Positions 51,978 through 60,231 of a DNA stretch of 64,000 bases are shown here, in pieces (position 1 is the first letter of the stretch; each line of letters opens with the position of its first letter). This stretch comes from JACCTU01 sp963769665 (GTDB taxonomy: Bacteria; Actinomycetota; Thermoleophilia; Gaiellales; Gaiellaceae). The notes under the pieces are model-generated. The model did not search any database and had not been told where the DNA came from. It was given only the letters and a program-made list of their open reading frames with translations. A program made the translations under genes and the position numbers. Where the stretch lies: NCBI GenBank assembly GCA_963769665.1, contig CAVYMQ010000003.1, positions 682,001 to 746,000 of the forward strand. Reading direction: 5' to 3'.

Positions 51978-53246
51978 ATGCTTCGAATCATGCTCGCAGC
52001 GATTGTCACGCTCGGCGCGTTCCTCCTGTTCGAGTCACGTGCGGATGCGTCCCCCTACGTTCAGTACGGGATCCAAGACGACGCGTGGTTGCTCGGGGGA
52101 CCGGGGACGTTCGACGAGCGGCTCGACCAGGTCGATGTGCTCGGCGTCGACGTCGTCCGCGTCAACCTGCGCTGGGACGAGATCGCGGCGAAGCGTCCGG
52201 CGAAGCCGACGTCGCACCTCGACCCGGCGTACCGCTGGGCCGCCGGTGACGTCCTGCTCGGCGGGCTGCGCTCGCGCGGCATCGCGCCGGTCGTGACGCT
52301 CGTCGGCGCGCCGCGCTGGGCGAACGGCGGACGCGCTGCCAACTGGGCGCCGAAGAGCCCGAGCTCGTTCGCGAACTTCGCGTACGCGTCCGCCAAGCGC
52401 TACCCGCACGTGCGGCGCTGGGTGATCTGGAACGAGCCGAACAAGTACTGGCAGCTCCGCCCGACGAGCGCGAGCACCTACGTGCGACTGTTGCTCAACC
52501 CGGCGTACGACGCGCTCAAGCGGGCGAACCGCGCGAACCTCGTCGGCGGCGGTGTGACCGCTCCGCGCGGCGGCTCGGGCAGCGTCTCGCCGGTCGACTG
52601 GATCCGCGGCATGGACCTCGCGCACGCGCGGCTCGACGCGTACGCGCATCATCCGTATCCGGTCACCCGCGGTGAGACGCCGACGGCCGGTGGGTGCCGC
52701 TTCTGCGAGAACATCACGATGGCCGACCTCGAGCGTCTGCTCACGCTCGTCTCGCGCGCGTTCGGGCCGAAGCGCATCTGGCTGACCGAGTACGGCTACC
52801 AGACCTACCCCGACCGGATGTTCGGCGTCTCCCAGTCCACGCAGGCTCGCTATCTCGGCGAGGCGGCGCTGCGCGCGTACCGGGCGCCGCGCGTCGACCT
52901 GCTGATCCACTTCCTCGTGCGCGACGAGCAGCACGTCGGTCGTTGGCAGAGCGGCCTGTTCACGTTCGGGAACGCGCGGAAGCTCTCCGCCTCTGCGTTC
53001 CCGCTGCCGCTCGCACAGCTGTCGCGGAGCGGCGCGGTCGCGACGCTCTGGGGCCAGGTGCGCGCCGGCTCCGGCAAGCAGGCCTACCGCGTGCGCTACT
53101 CGCGCGGGGGCGCCTGGCGCTGGCTCGGCGGCACCCGCTCGACGACGGCGCGAGGCTTCTTCACGCTGAAAGTCAGGCTGCCGCGCGGGACTAGCGTCCA
53201 GCTCTGGTCGCGCGGGTCCTACGGCGTACCGTTGAGCCTGCGCTAG
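51978..53246 (+). CDS. Secreted glycoside-hydrolase-like (TIM barrel) protein
   Basis: 422 aa exported protein. A signal peptide (residues 1-24, ending ADA) is followed by a clan GH-A-like barrel: VVRVNLRWDEIAA, the acid/base Glu in WVIWNEPNKYWQ, and the nucleophile Glu in IWLTEYGYQT. A C-terminal beta domain follows. Closest in look to GH39/GH5 enzymes; substrate unknown. ATG 51978 is preferred to TTG 51948. Confidence 0.75.
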   Translation: MLRIMLAAIVTLGAFLLFESRADASPYVQYGIQDDAWLLGGPGTFDERLDQVDVLGVDVVRVNLRWDEIAAKRPAKPTSHLDPAYRWAAGDVLLGGLRSRGIAPVVTLVGAPRWANGGRAANWAPKSPSSFANFAYASAKRYPHVRRWVIWNEPNKYWQLRPTSASTYVRLLLNPAYDALKRANRANLVGGGVTAPRGGSGSVSPVDWIRGMDLAHARLDAYAHHPYPVTRGETPTAGGCRFCENITMADLERLLTLVSRAFGPKRIWLTEYGYQTYPDRMFGVSQSTQARYLGEAALRAYRAPRVDLLIHFLVRDEQHVGRWQSGLFTFGNARKLSASAFPLPLAQLSRSGAVATLWGQVRAGSGKQAYRVRYSRGGAWRWLGGTRSTTARGFFTLKVRLPRGTSVQLWSRGSYGVPLSLR

Positions 53247-53259
53247 TACCTCTGCGCAG

Positions 53260-53326
53260 GTCGCGAATCCGCTTGCGCGGATCCGCGACGCGCGAAGACC
53301 CCTAAAGGCGGCCGCTTCGCGGCCGC
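53260..53326. terminator. Two strong hairpins between convergent genes
   Basis: Hairpin one, 53260-53289: 11-bp stem with one mismatch (GTCGCGAATCC/GGATCCGCGAC). Hairpin two, 53308-53326: GCGGCCGC repeated around TTC, an 8-bp perfect stem. No T runs. This is one of few convergent junctions with room for terminators, and they may serve both directions. Confidence 0.5.
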
Positions 53327-53351
53327 TGCCGCGGCGATTTCAGCTCAAGCC

Positions 53352-53567
53352 TTAGTTCACGATCGCGTACACAACGATCGCGCCGACCGCCAGCCCGATC
53401 GGGAGCCACGCCCAGCGCAGGATCGAGAAAGCCCGCCGATCGCCCGGCCGCGGACCAGGTTCGGGCGTGTACGGGTCGAGCTCCGGTGCCGGCTGGCGCG
53501 GGATCTCGTCGTCGCCCTCGAGCACCCCCGCCTCGGGGTCGACGATGTGCTCGCGGTCCTCGTCCAC
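53352..53567 (-). CDS. Small C-terminally anchored membrane protein
   Basis: 71 aa: acidic, Pro-rich N-terminus (VDEDREHIVDPEAGVLEG, then PELDPYTPEPGPRPG) and one C-terminal helix (AWLPIGLAVGAIVVYAIVN). GTG 53567 has TACTTT 7 bases upstream. Unknown function; divergent from rmlA. Confidence 0.6.
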   Translation of the reverse strand: MDEDREHIVDPEAGVLEGDDEIPRQPAPELDPYTPEPGPRPGDRRAFSILRWAWLPIGLAVGAIVVYAIVN

Positions 53568-53592
53568 CGGCAGGAAAGTACCATCGCGTCCC
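53568..53592. promoter_or_regulatory. Back-to-back -10 elements (small membrane protein / rmlA)
   Basis: Plus TACCAT (53579-53584) ends 8 bases before the rmlA GTG; minus TACTTT (53580-53575) ends 7 bases before GTG 53567. They share the TA at 53579-53580. Confidence 0.5.
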
Positions 53593-54378
53593 GTGGAGGC
53601 GAGAGGACTGATCGCGGCAGGCGGCGAGGCGACACGGCTCGGCGAGCTGACGCGCGTGGCGAACAAGCACCTCCTGGCCGTCGGGCGGTGGCCGATGGTC
53701 TACTACCCGCTCCAGCTCATGCAGCTCGCCGGGATCCGCGAGGTGCTGATCGTGACGGGTCAGGGACACGCGGGACAGCTGATCGACCTGCTCGGCGACG
53801 GCCGCATGCCGGAGCGCGGGTCGGAGCAGCCGATGTTCGATCTCGACCTCACCTACAAGGTGCAGACCGAGCCGGGCGGGATCGCGCAGGTCGTCGGGAT
53901 GGCAGAAGGCTTTGCCGGTGGGGGGAAGCTCGTGGTCTGCCTCGGTGACAACCTGTTCGAGTTCGCCGAGGTCGCTGCGATCCGCGAGTGGGTGGAAGGC
54001 GGCGCCGGCGCACAGATCTTCGTCAAGGAGGTTCCCGACCCCGAGCGCTTCGGCGTCGTCGTGTACGGCGAGGACGGGCGGGTGAGCGACGTCGTCGAGA
54101 AGGCGGGCGTCGTCGACACGCGCTACGAGTCGCCGCCGACGGCGGACGCGGTTGTGGGTCTGTACTGCTACGACGCCGGCGTCTACGACGTGATCCGCGG
54201 GCTGCAACCGTCGAGCCGCGGCGAGCTCGAGATCACCGACGTCAACCGCGCCTACGCAGAGCAGGGCAGCCTCGACGTCCGGCGCGTGCAGGGTTGGTGG
54301 CACGACGCGGGGACGCACGAGGCGCTCTCCGAGCTCGGCGCACTGGTCGAGGAGACCGGGGCGAACAAGCCCGCATGA
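53593..54378 (+). CDS. rmlA: Glucose-1-phosphate thymidylyltransferase-like nucleotidyltransferase
   Basis: Makes dTDP-glucose. GLIAAGGEATRLGELTRVANKHLLAV is a variant of the GGxGTRLxPxT signature, with Ala for Gly before TRL; CLGDNLFEF carries the metal Asp. 261 aa, some 30 shorter than typical RmlA. GTG 53593, apparently leaderless. First gene of the dTDP-rhamnose operon. Confidence 0.87.
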   Translation: MEARGLIAAGGEATRLGELTRVANKHLLAVGRWPMVYYPLQLMQLAGIREVLIVTGQGHAGQLIDLLGDGRMPERGSEQPMFDLDLTYKVQTEPGGIAQVVGMAEGFAGGGKLVVCLGDNLFEFAEVAAIREWVEGGAGAQIFVKEVPDPERFGVVVYGEDGRVSDVVEKAGVVDTRYESPPTADAVVGLYCYDAGVYDVIRGLQPSSRGELEITDVNRAYAEQGSLDVRRVQGWWHDAGTHEALSELGALVEETGANKPA

Positions 54379-54839
54379 AGGGCGTCGAGGTGATCCCGCT
54401 CCGGCGGTTCGAGGACGAGCGCGGTTGGTTCGCCGAGCTCGCGCGGTCGTCACTGCTGCCGAAGCCGTGGGGACAGACGAACGTCTCGTTCTCGCGTCAG
54501 GGCGTGATTCGCGGCCTGCACTTCCACGAGCGCGGACAGGACGACCTGTTCGCCTGCCTGCAGGGAACGGCGCGCGTCGTCGTGCTCGACCGCGACACCG
54601 GCGAGACGTTCAGCGAGGACATCGGCGACGAGAACTTCGCCGCCGTCTACATCCCGGGCCACTACGCGCACGGCTTCGAGGCGCTCACCGATCTCCTCTT
54701 CTGTTACCACGTGACCGAGGAATACGACCCATCCGACCCCGACGAGAACGCGATTGCGTGGAACGACCCGCGCGTCGCGCACCTCTGGAGCACGTCGTCG
54801 CCGACGCTGTCGCAACGGGATCTCGACGCGTCGTCCTGA
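54375..54839 (+). CDS. rmlC: dTDP-4-dehydrorhamnose 3,5-epimerase-like protein
   Basis: Cupin epimerase of rhamnose synthesis, 154 aa, with EDERGWFAELAR, GVIRGLHFHERG and YIPGHYAHGFEALTD. RmlC is usually about 180 aa, so this is short. ATG 54375 overlaps rmlA (ATGA). Confidence 0.88.
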   Translation: MKGVEVIPLRRFEDERGWFAELARSSLLPKPWGQTNVSFSRQGVIRGLHFHERGQDDLFACLQGTARVVVLDRDTGETFSEDIGDENFAAVYIPGHYAHGFEALTDLLFCYHVTEEYDPSDPDENAIAWNDPRVAHLWSTSSPTLSQRDLDASS

Positions 54840-55621
54840 CGGGCGCCGGCGGCCAGCTCGGCCGCGCGCTCGCCGACACGTTCTCGCAGGACGAGCTCGT
54901 GGCGCTGCGGCACGCGGATTGGGACGTCACGCTGCCCGCTCCGCCAATGGTCGCACCCGACTTGGTGCTGCATGCGGCGGCATGGACCGACGTCGACGGC
55001 GCAGAGTCCAACCCACAGGAAGCCGCCGCGGTGAACGTCGGCGGCACGCAGAACGTCGCGTCGCTCGGAGCGCCGATCGTCTACTACTCGACCGACTACG
55101 TGTTCGACGGCCGCAAGGGCGAGCCGTACGTCGAGTCCGACGGGCCGGATCCGCTGTCGGCGTACGGGCGCACGAAGCTCCACGGAGAGGCTGCGGCCGG
55201 CGACCGCGCGTGGGTCGTGCGCTCGTCGTGGCTCTTCGGTCCGACGGGACACAACTTCCTCCGCACCATGCTTCGGCTCGGCGCAGAGCGCGACGAGGTC
55301 TCGGTCGTGGACGATCAGCGCGGCTCGCCGACCTACGTCGGCCAGCTCGCAGAGGCGACGAGGGAGCTCGTTGCGCTGCCGTTCGGCGTCTACCACGTCG
55401 CCGCGCAGGGCGAGTGCACGTGGGCTGAGTTCGCGGAGGCGATCTTCGAGGAGGCCGGGCTCGACACCCGCGTGCGGCGGATCTCGACCGATGAGCTCGG
55501 CCGACCCGCGCCCAGGCCCGCCTACTCGGTCCTGCGCTCCGAGAAACCGGAGACCCCGGTTCTGCCGAACTGGCGTGAGGGCCTACGCGCATGCCTGGAC
55601 ACGCTCACTACCACTTCCTGA
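54758..55621 (+). CDS. rmlD: dTDP-4-dehydrorhamnose reductase
   Basis: NAD(P)H reductase finishing dTDP-rhamnose: LTGAGGQLGRAL, DLVLHAAAWTDVDGAE, YYSTDYVFDG and catalytic YGRTK. The first beta strand (RRVVLTGAGG) is coded before the rmlC stop, but no ATG/GTG/TTG lies close by. GTG 54758 adds about 26 unconserved residues; CTG 54836 (CTGA with rmlC) would lose the strand. The true start is unsure. Confidence 0.88.
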   Translation: MERPARRAPLEHVVADAVATGSRRVVLTGAGGQLGRALADTFSQDELVALRHADWDVTLPAPPMVAPDLVLHAAAWTDVDGAESNPQEAAAVNVGGTQNVASLGAPIVYYSTDYVFDGRKGEPYVESDGPDPLSAYGRTKLHGEAAAGDRAWVVRSSWLFGPTGHNFLRTMLRLGAERDEVSVVDDQRGSPTYVGQLAEATRELVALPFGVYHVAAQGECTWAEFAEAIFEEAGLDTRVRRISTDELGRPAPRPAYSVLRSEKPETPVLPNWREGLRACLDTLTTTS

Positions 55622-56079
55622 CCACGTGGCTCGTCGCGGCTCCGATCGAGCGCGTTTGGGACGTGATCTACGCGATCGAGCGCTGGCCCGAGTGGTGGCG
55701 CGGCGTCATGAGCGTCACTGAGCTCACGCACGGCGACGGGGACGGCGAGGGGACGGTCTACCGGCACGTCTGGCGCTCGAGGATCCCGTACGCGGTCCGG
55801 TTCGATTCGACGGTCGAGGAGGTGCGGGAGCCGCACCTGATCCTGGCCCGTGCCGAGGGCGGGCTCGCAGGAACGGGGACGTTCCGCCTCTTCGAATCGC
55901 CGCTCGGGACCGCGGTCACGTACGACTGGCGCGTGCACACCACCAAGCGTTGGATGAACGTGGTCGCGCCGGTCGCCCGCCCGGTCTTCGCCTGGAACCA
56001 CCACGCCGTCATGAATCAAGGTGGCGTCGGGCTCGCGCGCGTGCTCGGCGTCGAACTGGTCGCGCAGTCGTCGAGCTAG
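55591..56079 (+). CDS. SRPBCC/START-like polyketide cyclase family protein
   Basis: 162 aa with a helix-grip fold: YHFLTTWLVAAPIERVWDVIY, RWPEWWRGVMSVTEL, and a later TAVTYDWRVHTTKRW. Such proteins bind hydrophobic ligands; none is inferable here. It is embedded in the rml cluster, overlapping rmlD by 31 bases. Its TAG stop forms part of the rmlB -10. Confidence 0.78.
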   Translation: MPGHAHYHFLTTWLVAAPIERVWDVIYAIERWPEWWRGVMSVTELTHGDGDGEGTVYRHVWRSRIPYAVRFDSTVEEVREPHLILARAEGGLAGTGTFRLFESPLGTAVTYDWRVHTTKRWMNVVAPVARPVFAWNHHAVMNQGGVGLARVLGVELVAQSSS

Positions 56080-56082
56080 GCT
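56077..56082 (+). promoter_or_regulatory. rmlB -10 element
   Basis: TAGGCT ends 6 bases before GTG 56089; its TAG is the stop codon of the SRPBCC gene. Confidence 0.4.
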
Positions 56083-56088
56083 AGCCCC

Positions 56089-57087
56089 GTGCGCCTGCTC
56101 GTCACCGGAGCCGCGGGCTTCATCGGCTCCAACTTCGTCCGTTCGTGGCTCGAACGTCAGCGCGACGACCACGTCGTCGCGTTCGACCTGCTCACGTACG
56201 CAGGCAACCGCTCGAGCCTCGAGGACATCGAGGACCGCATCGTCTTCGTGCAAGGGGACATCGCCGACGCCGATCTCGCGGAGCGTGTCGTGCGGGACGA
56301 GAGGATCGACACGATCGTCAACTTCGCCGCGGAGTCGCACAACAGTCTCGCCGTCGTCGACCCGACGCGTTTCTTCCGCACGAACGTGCTCGGAACGCAG
56401 GCGCTGCTCGATGTCGCTCGAGCAGTCGGCGATGTGCACTTCCATCACGTCTCCACCTGCGAGGTGTACGGCGATCTCGCGCTCGACTCCGACGACGCGT
56501 TCACCGAGGACCACCCGTACCGTCCACGCACGCCGTACAACGCGTCGAAGGCGTCGGCCGATCACGCCGTGCGTGCGTACCACGAGACGTACGGGCTCCC
56601 GATCACGATCACGAACTGCTCGAACAACTACGGGCCGTACCAGTTCCCAGAGAAGGTGATCCCGCTCTTCTTGACGAACGCGCTCGACGACAAGCCGCTT
56701 CCGCTCTACGAGGCCACGCAGAACAAGCGTGAGTGGCTGCACGTCGACGACCACTGCCGTGCGATCGAGCTCGTGCTGCGCGAGGGCCGGATCGGCGAGA
56801 CCTACAACGTCGGCTCGGGGTTCGAGGCCTCGATCGAAGAGATCGCAGACGCGATCCTCGACCTGGCCGGCAAGCCACGCGATCTGAAGACGATCGTTCC
56901 CGACCGCCCGGGACACGACCGTCGCTACCTGCTCGACTCCACCAAGCTGCGACAAGAGCTCGGCTGGAAGCCGCGCTGGGAGTTCACCGCCGGCCTCGCC
57001 GACACGGTGCGCTGGTACACGGAGCACCGCGACTGGTGGGAGCCGCTCAAGGAGCGCGCACCCGTCGTCGAGACGGCCTGGCGCTAG
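56089..57087 (+). CDS. rmlB: dTDP-glucose 4,6-dehydratase
   Basis: Second step of dTDP-rhamnose synthesis. Rossmann GAAGFIGSNFV, the catalytic YNASK preceded by VSTCEVYGDL, and CSNNYGPYQFPEKVIPLF are signature segments; 332 aa. GTG 56089. Ends 7 bases before the convergent kinase stop. Confidence 0.95.
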   Translation: MRLLVTGAAGFIGSNFVRSWLERQRDDHVVAFDLLTYAGNRSSLEDIEDRIVFVQGDIADADLAERVVRDERIDTIVNFAAESHNSLAVVDPTRFFRTNVLGTQALLDVARAVGDVHFHHVSTCEVYGDLALDSDDAFTEDHPYRPRTPYNASKASADHAVRAYHETYGLPITITNCSNNYGPYQFPEKVIPLFLTNALDDKPLPLYEATQNKREWLHVDDHCRAIELVLREGRIGETYNVGSGFEASIEEIADAILDLAGKPRDLKTIVPDRPGHDRRYLLDSTKLRQELGWKPRWEFTAGLADTVRWYTEHRDWWEPLKERAPVVETAWR

Positions 57088-57094
57088 CGCCGGG

Positions 57095-58453
57095 TCACGC
57101 GCCGCATTGCTGCTTGGCGGCGGTGACGTCCGGATGCGGACCGAGCAGCTGCTCCCGGCGTTCGAGGTACGGGAGCGCTTCGTCGCAACGGTCGAGCTCG
57201 GCCAGCGACCTGCCGATGTTGTAGTTCGCGTACGCCTCGTATGTCCGGTCGCGATCCTGCAGCGCGGGGAGAGCCTGTTGCGCGAGCTGAAGCGCGCGCT
57301 CCCACTCACCGTTGTCGAGCGCCGAGGTCGACTGGTCCTGGAGCGCACGCGCCTGCGCGACGGTGAGACCGGCTGAAGGAGCCGGTTGCGGCTGGGTCGC
57401 CGTCGTTGGCGCTGCCGGTGCGGTGACCGTGACGCGCTGTGTCGTGCCCCGAGCCGTCACCGTGCGGACGACGGTCGTCGACTCTCCCCCGCCCGTTCGG
57501 TCGCCGTCGCCGTCGCCGGCCGACGCGATCAGCGCGGCGACCACGAGCCCGGCCCCGACGAGTGCGACGAGCGCCAACACGATCGGCAACGGGCCGCGCC
57601 GCGCCCGTGACGGGATCGCGCCGAGCACGGCGGTGCGCGGTGACGCGTCGTGCACAGCGTCGCGCAGGTCGGCGACGAACTCGGCGGCGGATCCGTACCG
57701 GTGGGCCGGGTCCTTCGCGAGCGCCCGTGCGAACACGCCGTCGAGCTCCTGCGGCAGGTCTTGGCGTTGCGACCCGATCGCCGGCACAGCGGCATGCACG
57801 TGCGCTGCCGCCTCGGCGGCCGGTGTGTCGCCTCCGAACGGCCGCCGCCCCGTGAGCAGCTCCCACGCGACGACGGCGAGCGCATAGCGATCGCTCCCCG
57901 GTGTCGCCCGCTCGCCCTGCGCCTGCTCGGGCGAGAGGTACGCGGCCGTGCCGATTACCGTCCCCGTCTTCGTCAGGGAGTCCATCCCGGCGGCGCTCGC
58001 GATCCCGAAGTCCGCGACGTGCACGTTGTCGGCTCCGTCGAGGAGCAGGTTCGCGGGCTTCACGTCACGGTGGACGACGCCTTCCGCGTGCGCGGCGTCG
58101 AGCGCAGCCGCGGCCTGTTCGAGCCAGTCGAGGGCCTGACCGGTGTGGATGCGGCCGGCGCGGATGCGGTCCTCGAGCGAGCCGCCCCCGAGGTACTCCA
58201 TGACGATGAACGGGCGGCCGTCGACCTCGCCGACGTCGAAGATCGTGACGACGTTCGGACGTCCGGAGAGCCGGGCCGCTGCGAGCGCCTCGCGGGTGAA
58301 ACGCTCGCGAACACCGGTGTCCTCCGCGTAGCGCTCGGCGAGGACCTTGACGGCGACGGCGCGGCCCAGCAGCTCGTCGGTCGCGCGGTAGATCTCGCCC
58401 ATGCCGCCGCGCCCGATCTGCACGGGGTCGTGGTAGCGATCAGGGAGCTCCAC
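57095..58453 (-). CDS. Membrane Ser/Thr protein kinase with C-terminal TPR
   Basis: 452 aa PknB-like kinase. GRGGMGEIYRA, VAVKVL, catalytic HRDVKPANLLL and DFGIAS are intact. A membrane helix (LPIVLALVALVGAGLVVAAL) near residue 290 is followed by a Thr/Pro-rich linker and a TPR-like region (YANYNIGRSLAELDRCDEAL). No PASTA repeats, so its sensing differs from PknB. GTG 58453. Divergent from the spoIID-like gene. Confidence 0.9.
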   Translation of the reverse strand: MELPDRYHDPVQIGRGGMGEIYRATDELLGRAVAVKVLAERYAEDTGVRERFTREALAAARLSGRPNVVTIFDVGEVDGRPFIVMEYLGGGSLEDRIRAGRIHTGQALDWLEQAAAALDAAHAEGVVHRDVKPANLLLDGADNVHVADFGIASAAGMDSLTKTGTVIGTAAYLSPEQAQGERATPGSDRYALAVVAWELLTGRRPFGGDTPAAEAAAHVHAAVPAIGSQRQDLPQELDGVFARALAKDPAHRYGSAAEFVADLRDAVHDASPRTAVLGAIPSRARRGPLPIVLALVALVGAGLVVAALIASAGDGDGDRTGGGESTTVVRTVTARGTTQRVTVTAPAAPTTATQPQPAPSAGLTVAQARALQDQSTSALDNGEWERALQLAQQALPALQDRDRTYEAYANYNIGRSLAELDRCDEALPYLERREQLLGPHPDVTAAKQQCGA

Positions 58454-58593
58454 GGACGCTCAATTGCCATCCGAGTCAGGTGGAAAACGCCGCTTCCCGC
58501 CGAAAGATTGAGGATTCCGTGAAAGCGTCCGCCAGTGGGCGACCTTCTGCGCTAGCCTCGCCCAAGGCTCCCTCGCGGCCTCCCCTTCCGCCG

Positions 58594-60231
58594 ATGCTCC
58601 GTCGCGCGCTCCTGCTCACCACGTGCCTCGCCCTCGCCGCGACCAGCCTGGCGGGCGCCCGCACGGGCACGCCCTCGAAGCGTGCGGCCACCGCGCCGCC
58701 GCCGAGCTTCTTCATCAGCGGCCGCGGCTGGGGCCACGGCATCGGGATGAGCCAGTGGGGTGCGTACGGGTACGCGCAGCGCGGCACGCCGTACGACCAG
58801 ATCCTGGCGCACTACTACCGCTCGACGACGCTCGGCAAGGCGCCCGTCGCGCGCGTGCGCGTGCTGCTCGGCGAGGGTCTCAAGGCGCTCGCCATCGCTT
58901 CGGATTCTCCGTTCTCGGTCCGCGACGGCTCGGGAACCGTGTACCAGCTGCAGCCCGGTCCCTACTCCTTCGGCCCTGCGCTGAAGGTCAAGGTCGACCA
59001 GGCGCAGCCGGCGAAGGCGCTGCCCGGGCCGCTCGTCTTCCTGCCGGGCTCGACGCCGCTCAAGTACGGCGGCAAGCAGTACCGCGGCCAGTTCCAGGTG
59101 AACGCAGGCAAGTCGCTGCAGCTCGTCAACTCGGTCGGGCTCGAGCCGTATCTCTACGGCGTCGTCCCGCGGGAGGTTCCGTTCCTGTGGCCCGCCGAGG
59201 CGCTCAAGGCGCAGGCAGTCGTCGCGCGCTCCTACGCCCTCGCAGTGCGCAAGACCGGCGCGTACGACCTCTACGCCGACACGCGGAGTCAGGTGTACGG
59301 CGGTGTCGCCGCAGAGAAACCGACGACGAACGCGGCGGTCGACGCGACGGCCGGCCAGGTGCTGCTGTTCGGGGGCAAGGTCGCGACCACGTTCTTCTTC
59401 TCGACCTCCGGCGGACGCACGGCGTCGATCGAAGACGTCTGGGTGCGCGGCGAGGCGGTTCCCTACCTCGTCGGCGTGCCCGACCCCTACGACACGGCGT
59501 CCCCACACCACACCTGGGGACCGTTCCCGTTCACCGCCGCGAAGCTGACCTCGACGTTCAAGGTCCCGGGCAAGCTGCTCGACGTGCGCGTGACGCTCAA
59601 CCCCTCGCTGCGCGTTGACGACCTCATCCTCACGAGCACCAAGGGCGAGGTCGTCGTGCCGGGCGATGTCGTCCGCACGAAGCTCGGGCTGCGCTCGACG
59701 TGGTTTCGCGTCGGGGTGCTCACGCTCGAAGCGCCGGCCGTGGCGCTCGAGTACGGCAGCAAGTTCAAGCTCAAGGGCGTCGCCCGCGCTGCGGGCGCGC
59801 AGGTCACGCTCGAGCAGCGCGCGTCGACCGCGGCGGCCTGGCGACCCGTCGCGCGCCTCAAGCCCGGTGCCGGCGGGGCGGTCGTCGCCACGGTTAAGCC
59901 GCTCGTCTCGACCGAGTACAGGCTCTCCGCACCGTCGAAGCTCTTCGGCGCTCCAATCCGCGTTTCCGTCGCGCCACGCGTCAGGCTGTCCCCCGCGACC
60001 GTCGCGACGTCGCTCCGCGGTCTCGTGCGCCCGGTGATTCCCGGCGCGCGCGTCGACATCCAGCGGCTCGACCGGTCGAGCTGGCGTCCCGCGGCGACGG
60101 CGTCGGTCGATGCGGCCGGCGCGTTCGAGGCGCGCCTCGACCTGACGCCGGGCATGTACCGCGCACGGGTTGCTCCGGGGCGTGGGCTCGTTGCGGGCTA
60201 CTCGCCCGCGCTGCAGGTCGTCTCGGGGTGA
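58594..60231 (+). CDS. SpoIID/LytB-domain secreted protein
   Basis: 545 aa. Signal peptide (LRRALLLTTCLALAATSLAG), FFISGRGWGHGIGMSQWGAYG, and the SpoIID catalytic stretch VPREVPFLWPAEALKAQAVV with its conserved Glu, then ARSYAL and the DTRSQVYGG motif. SpoIID is a lytic transglycosylase acting on denuded glycan. Two or three Ig-like repeats follow. ATG 58594 sits right before the signal peptide; an upstream GTG (58480) is less likely. Confidence 0.85.
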   Translation: MLRRALLLTTCLALAATSLAGARTGTPSKRAATAPPPSFFISGRGWGHGIGMSQWGAYGYAQRGTPYDQILAHYYRSTTLGKAPVARVRVLLGEGLKALAIASDSPFSVRDGSGTVYQLQPGPYSFGPALKVKVDQAQPAKALPGPLVFLPGSTPLKYGGKQYRGQFQVNAGKSLQLVNSVGLEPYLYGVVPREVPFLWPAEALKAQAVVARSYALAVRKTGAYDLYADTRSQVYGGVAAEKPTTNAAVDATAGQVLLFGGKVATTFFFSTSGGRTASIEDVWVRGEAVPYLVGVPDPYDTASPHHTWGPFPFTAAKLTSTFKVPGKLLDVRVTLNPSLRVDDLILTSTKGEVVVPGDVVRTKLGLRSTWFRVGVLTLEAPAVALEYGSKFKLKGVARAAGAQVTLEQRASTAAAWRPVARLKPGAGGAVVATVKPLVSTEYRLSAPSKLFGAPIRVSVAPRVRLSPATVATSLRGLVRPVIPGARVDIQRLDRSSWRPAATASVDAAGAFEARLDLTPGMYRARVAPGRGLVAGYSPALQVVSG

